Origin: Psychroserpens sp. SPM9
Lineage (GTDB): Bacteria > Bacteroidota > Bacteroidia > Flavobacteriales > Flavobacteriaceae
NCBI RefSeq assembly: GCF_025153525.1
Contig: NZ_JANZNR010000002.1
Coordinates: 310,001-374,000 of the forward strand
DNA length: 64,000 nt
Direction of reading: 5' to 3'
Shown one piece after another: positions 61,877 to 64,000 of this stretch. Every line of letters begins with the position of its first letter. Position 1 is the stretch's first letter. The notes under the pieces were generated by a model. That model made no database searches, was not told where the DNA came from, and worked only from the letters and a program-made list of their open reading frames with translations. A program made the translations under genes and the position numbers.

Positions 61877-63207
61877 AAACAGACATCACCTTTAAAAATA
61901 TCAACAAACTGGCTATTCCTGCATTAATTTCGGGAGTTGCCGAGCCTATCCTGTCTTTAACTGATACAGCAATCATTGGTAATGTCGATTATAACGCTGC
62001 CGAATCTCTGGCTGCTGTTGGTATTGTTGGAACCTTTATTTCGATGCTTATTTGGGTATTAGGGCAAACCAGAAGCGCCATATCATCGATTGTGTCTCAG
62101 CATTTAGGTGCCCGTCAATTAGACAAGGTAAAAAACCTTCCTGCTCAGGCCATTTTTATCATTACATCCATAAGTGTTTTAATCATTATAGCAACCTTGC
62201 CCTTTGCTTCTGGAATTTTTAAACTCTACAACGCTTCAGGACTAATTTTGGATTATAGTGTTGATTATTATAGTATTCGTGTTTTCGGATTTCCCTTTAC
62301 CTTATTTACGATTGCGATTTTTGGAACCTTTAGAGGACTCCAAAACACCTTTTATCCTATGATTATAGCCATCATTGGTACGATTGTAAATATTGTTCTG
62401 GATATTGCTTTTGTTTATGGAATTGAAGGTGTTATCAGTCCGATGCACATCAAAGGAGCCGCTTGGGCAAGTGTCATTGCTCAAATCGTTATGGCATTAT
62501 GTTCTGCTTATTTTTTGCTGAAAAAAACAGATATTTCATTACGTATGACGTTTCCGTTTAATACAGAAATTAAGAATTTTATTATCATGATTCTTAACCT
62601 TTTTGTTAGAACCTTAGCGCTTAATGCAACGCTTTATTTTGCGACCAGATTCGCAACATCCTACGGAACAGAATATATTGCAGCCTACACCATTGCAATC
62701 AATTTATGGTTTTTAGGCGCTTTTATTATCGATGGTTATGCCAGTGCTGGTAATATCCTCTCTGGAAAACTTTTAGGTGCTAAAAACTATTCAAAGCTTA
62801 TAGAATTAAGCCGGTTTTTAATTAAATGTGGTATTGGTGTTGGAGTCCTTCTGGCCATTACTGGCTTTATTTTTTATAATAGTATTGGAGGTGTTTTCAC
62901 TAAAGAACAGGCTGTTTTAGAACAGTTTTATAAGGTATTCTGGATTGTGTTGCTCATGCAACCTCTATGTGCGCTCGCATTTATTTTTGACGGCATGTTT
63001 AAAGGCATGGGTAAAATGAAATTTTTAAGAAACTTACTGCTGCTCTCAACAGGCTTGGTGTTTATTCCTATCTTATTTCTACTAGATTATTTTGAGCTAA
63101 AGTTATATGCTGTCTTTAGTGCTCTAACCGTATGGATAATTGCCAGAGGTGTGCCGCTAATTATAAAATTCAGACAACTATTTTTGTCCCTTTCACAAAA
63201 GACGTAA
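61873..63207 (+). CDS. MATE-family efflux transporter
   Basis: 444 residues from a TTG start that overlaps the preceding stop (TTGA); no other start is close. Twelve hydrophobic helices in two MATE halves. Typical sequences: PALISGVAEPILSLTDTAIIG in helix 1, RAISS-like loop after helix 2, and the repeat start in the second half (TLALNATLYF; GYASAGNILSGKLLGAKN). It exports drugs or metabolites, driven by sodium or protons, across the inner membrane. Bacteroidota members resemble the DinF branch. Substrate unknown. Confidence 0.9.
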   Translation: MKTDITFKNINKLAIPALISGVAEPILSLTDTAIIGNVDYNAAESLAAVGIVGTFISMLIWVLGQTRSAISSIVSQHLGARQLDKVKNLPAQAIFIITSISVLIIIATLPFASGIFKLYNASGLILDYSVDYYSIRVFGFPFTLFTIAIFGTFRGLQNTFYPMIIAIIGTIVNIVLDIAFVYGIEGVISPMHIKGAAWASVIAQIVMALCSAYFLLKKTDISLRMTFPFNTEIKNFIIMILNLFVRTLALNATLYFATRFATSYGTEYIAAYTIAINLWFLGAFIIDGYASAGNILSGKLLGAKNYSKLIELSRFLIKCGIGVGVLLAITGFIFYNSIGGVFTKEQAVLEQFYKVFWIVLLMQPLCALAFIFDGMFKGMGKMKFLRNLLLLSTGLVFIPILFLLDYFELKLYAVFSALTVWIIARGVPLIIKFRQLFLSLSQKT

Positions 63208-63235
63208 CTTTACATTAACTTTTAATATTAAAATT

Positions 63236-63313
63236 ATGGGCAATAGATTATTTCTTCTTTTAGCCATCGTGTTAATTATAATTTATTTCTACAACAGATA
63301 TAAACGTAGGTAA
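63236..63313 (+). CDS. 25-residue single-helix membrane peptide
   Basis: ATG at 63236, TAA at 63311-63313. The peptide MGNRLFLLLAIVLIIIYFYN plus a basic end (RYKRR) is one transmembrane helix with a positive cytoplasmic tail. Its stop overlaps the queD ATG by one base (TAATG), as in translationally coupled genes. AT-rich sequence favours chance frames, but the clean hydrophobic-basic layout and coupling argue for a real gene. Too short for a usual family call. Confidence 0.6.
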   Translation: MGNRLFLLLAIVLIIIYFYNRYKRR

Positions 63314-63765
63314 TGAGCAACATTCGTATCACTAAACAGTTTTCTTTTGAAACTGGTCATGCCCTTTACGGTTATGACGGAAAATGTAAAAACGTTCATG
63401 GTCATAGCTACAGATTGGATGTTACTGTTATTGGACAACCTATAAATGATCATTCTAATGTGAAATTTGGGATGGTGATTGACTTTAGCGATCTTAAAAA
63501 AATCGTGAAAGAAGAAATCGTCGATGTTTTTGACCATGCTACTGTATTTAATAAAAATACACCTCATGTTGAATTAGCCAAAGAACTGGAAGATCGAGGC
63601 CATAATGTGCTCCTGGTAAATTACCAGCCAACGAGTGAAATGATGGTGATTGATTTTGCTGAAAAAATAAAACAACGCCTACCCGATAATATCAAATTAC
63701 ACTCATTAAAGCTTCAGGAAACAGCAACCTCTTATGCGCAGTGGTTTGCTTCAGATAATGACTAG
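63313..63765 (+). CDS. queD: 6-carboxytetrahydropterin synthase (QueD/PTPS family)
   Basis: 150 residues. Zinc-binding histidines are in FETGHALYGY and KNVHGHSYRLDV, with catalytic Cys in the YDGKCKNVHGH stretch and His/Asp in VFDHATVFN; C-terminal LQETATSYAQWF contains the substrate Glu. It converts dihydroneopterin triphosphate to 6-carboxytetrahydropterin for queuosine synthesis; 6-pyruvoyl-tetrahydropterin synthase activity cannot be excluded. The ATG overlaps the stop of a 25-residue gene, and its own stop overlaps the next ATG by 8 bases. Confidence 0.94.
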   Translation: MSNIRITKQFSFETGHALYGYDGKCKNVHGHSYRLDVTVIGQPINDHSNVKFGMVIDFSDLKKIVKEEIVDVFDHATVFNKNTPHVELAKELEDRGHNVLLVNYQPTSEMMVIDFAEKIKQRLPDNIKLHSLKLQETATSYAQWFASDND

Positions 63766-64000
63766 TCCTACCCACATAACCATTCCGAAGGGAAAGAAAA
63801 TTTATTTTTCTTCAGACAATCATTTAGGTGCCCCAACAAAGGAAGCGTCATTACCTCGTGAAAAGAAATTTGTTGCCTGGCTTGATAGCATCAAATCAGA
63901 TGCTGCTGCTATTTTTTTGTTAGGCGATTTGTTTGATTTCTGGATGGAATACAGACGTGTGGTTCCGAAAGGCTTTACAAGAACCCTTGGAAAGTTAGCC
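63758..64000 (+). CDS. lpxH: UDP-2,3-diacylglucosamine diphosphatase-like (LpxH), 3' end beyond window
   Basis: 81 codons visible, open at the window edge. Metallophosphatase motifs are present: KKIYFSSDNHLGAP (the DxH motif is Asp-Asn-His here) and LLGDLFDFWMEYRR (GD motif). These match LpxH, which hydrolyses UDP-2,3-diacylglucosamine to lipid X in lipid A synthesis at the inner membrane. The start overlaps queD by 8 bases, indicating coupling. Confidence is limited by the partial length. Confidence 0.88.
   Translation, partial: MTSPTHITIPKGKKIYFSSDNHLGAPTKEASLPREKKFVAWLDSIKSDAAAIFLLGDLFDFWMEYRRVVPKGFTRTLGKLA

Noticed and set aside
1-64000. CRISPR arrays, insertion sequences, prophage or integrated elements
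   Set aside because: No regularly spaced identical repeats, transposase, integrase or phage genes were found; the repeats seen are protein-coding or the small RNA pair.

Overview
The window is a gene-dense, AT-rich stretch of a Bacteroidota chromosome, most probably a marine member of the Flavobacteriaceae. Evidence for this is the perfect or near-perfect TAnnTTTG promoter -7 boxes in front of many genes, the near absence of Shine-Dalgarno sequences, an IPExxxVDY-family gene beside rnc and pyk, a ribosomal protein L21 with a C-terminal extension, a SufBCD system without a U-type scaffold gene, a two-gene AddA/AddB-type pair, and an OmpA protein with thrombospondin type 3 repeats. The genus cannot be decided from the sequence. 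No phage, insertion sequence or CRISPR array was seen; this looks like core chromosome with a few accessory patches.

Layout. 1-8.9 kb: iron-sulfur assembly genes on the minus strand (SufA-like, sufB, a lipoprotein, sufC, sufD, sufS), with a plus-strand cassette (PadR regulator, two related small membrane proteins, a beta-lactamase-fold hydrolase) between sufD and sufS. 9-11.1 kb: thiL surrounded by three related small zinc-ribbon-like genes. 11-18.6 kb: hydrolase, branched-chain amino acid carrier, Xaa-Pro peptidase, a large secreted beta-propeller protein and a lipoprotein. 18.8-22.7 kb: succinate dehydrogenase (cytochrome b, flavoprotein, iron-sulfur subunit) with a small membrane protein gene between sdhA and sdhB. 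22.7-29.4 kb: membrane-anchored MutS-like ATPase, rpmA and rplU, and two M16 peptidases. 29.4-40.5 kb: transporter, metal-binding lipoprotein, CYTH protein, dinB, then the minus-strand acpP-fabF-rnc-IPExxxVDY-pyk run, then purN, RNase H and a PfkB kinase. 40.5-43.7 kb: PurF-family enzyme, a gene-poor stretch with two near-identical putative small RNA units, and superoxide dismutase. 43.8-53.3 kb: AddA-like and AddB-like helicase-nuclease subunits separated by kbl and an OmpA-family gene, then a hydrolase. 53.3-60.4 kb: a hybrid histidine kinase and a minus-strand group of secreted repeat proteins of unknown function. 60.4-64 kb: tRNA-Ala(GGC), universal stress protein, acetyltransferase, MATE exporter, a 25-residue membrane peptide gene coupled to queD, and the start of an lpxH-like gene.

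The strongest candidates for something undescribed are (i) the two tandem units at 42.57-42.66 and 42.87-42.95 kb, each made of a -7 box, a 49-base nearly invariant hairpin/linker domain and a terminator hairpin that differs in sequence but keeps its fold; (ii) the minus-strand repeat-protein group at 55.9-60.3 kb, in which two adjacent proteins each carry short motifs repeated at exactly 18-residue spacing; and (iii) a terminator-like hairpin inside the first codons of rnc. All coordinates were counted by hand and regulatory sites may be off by a base.
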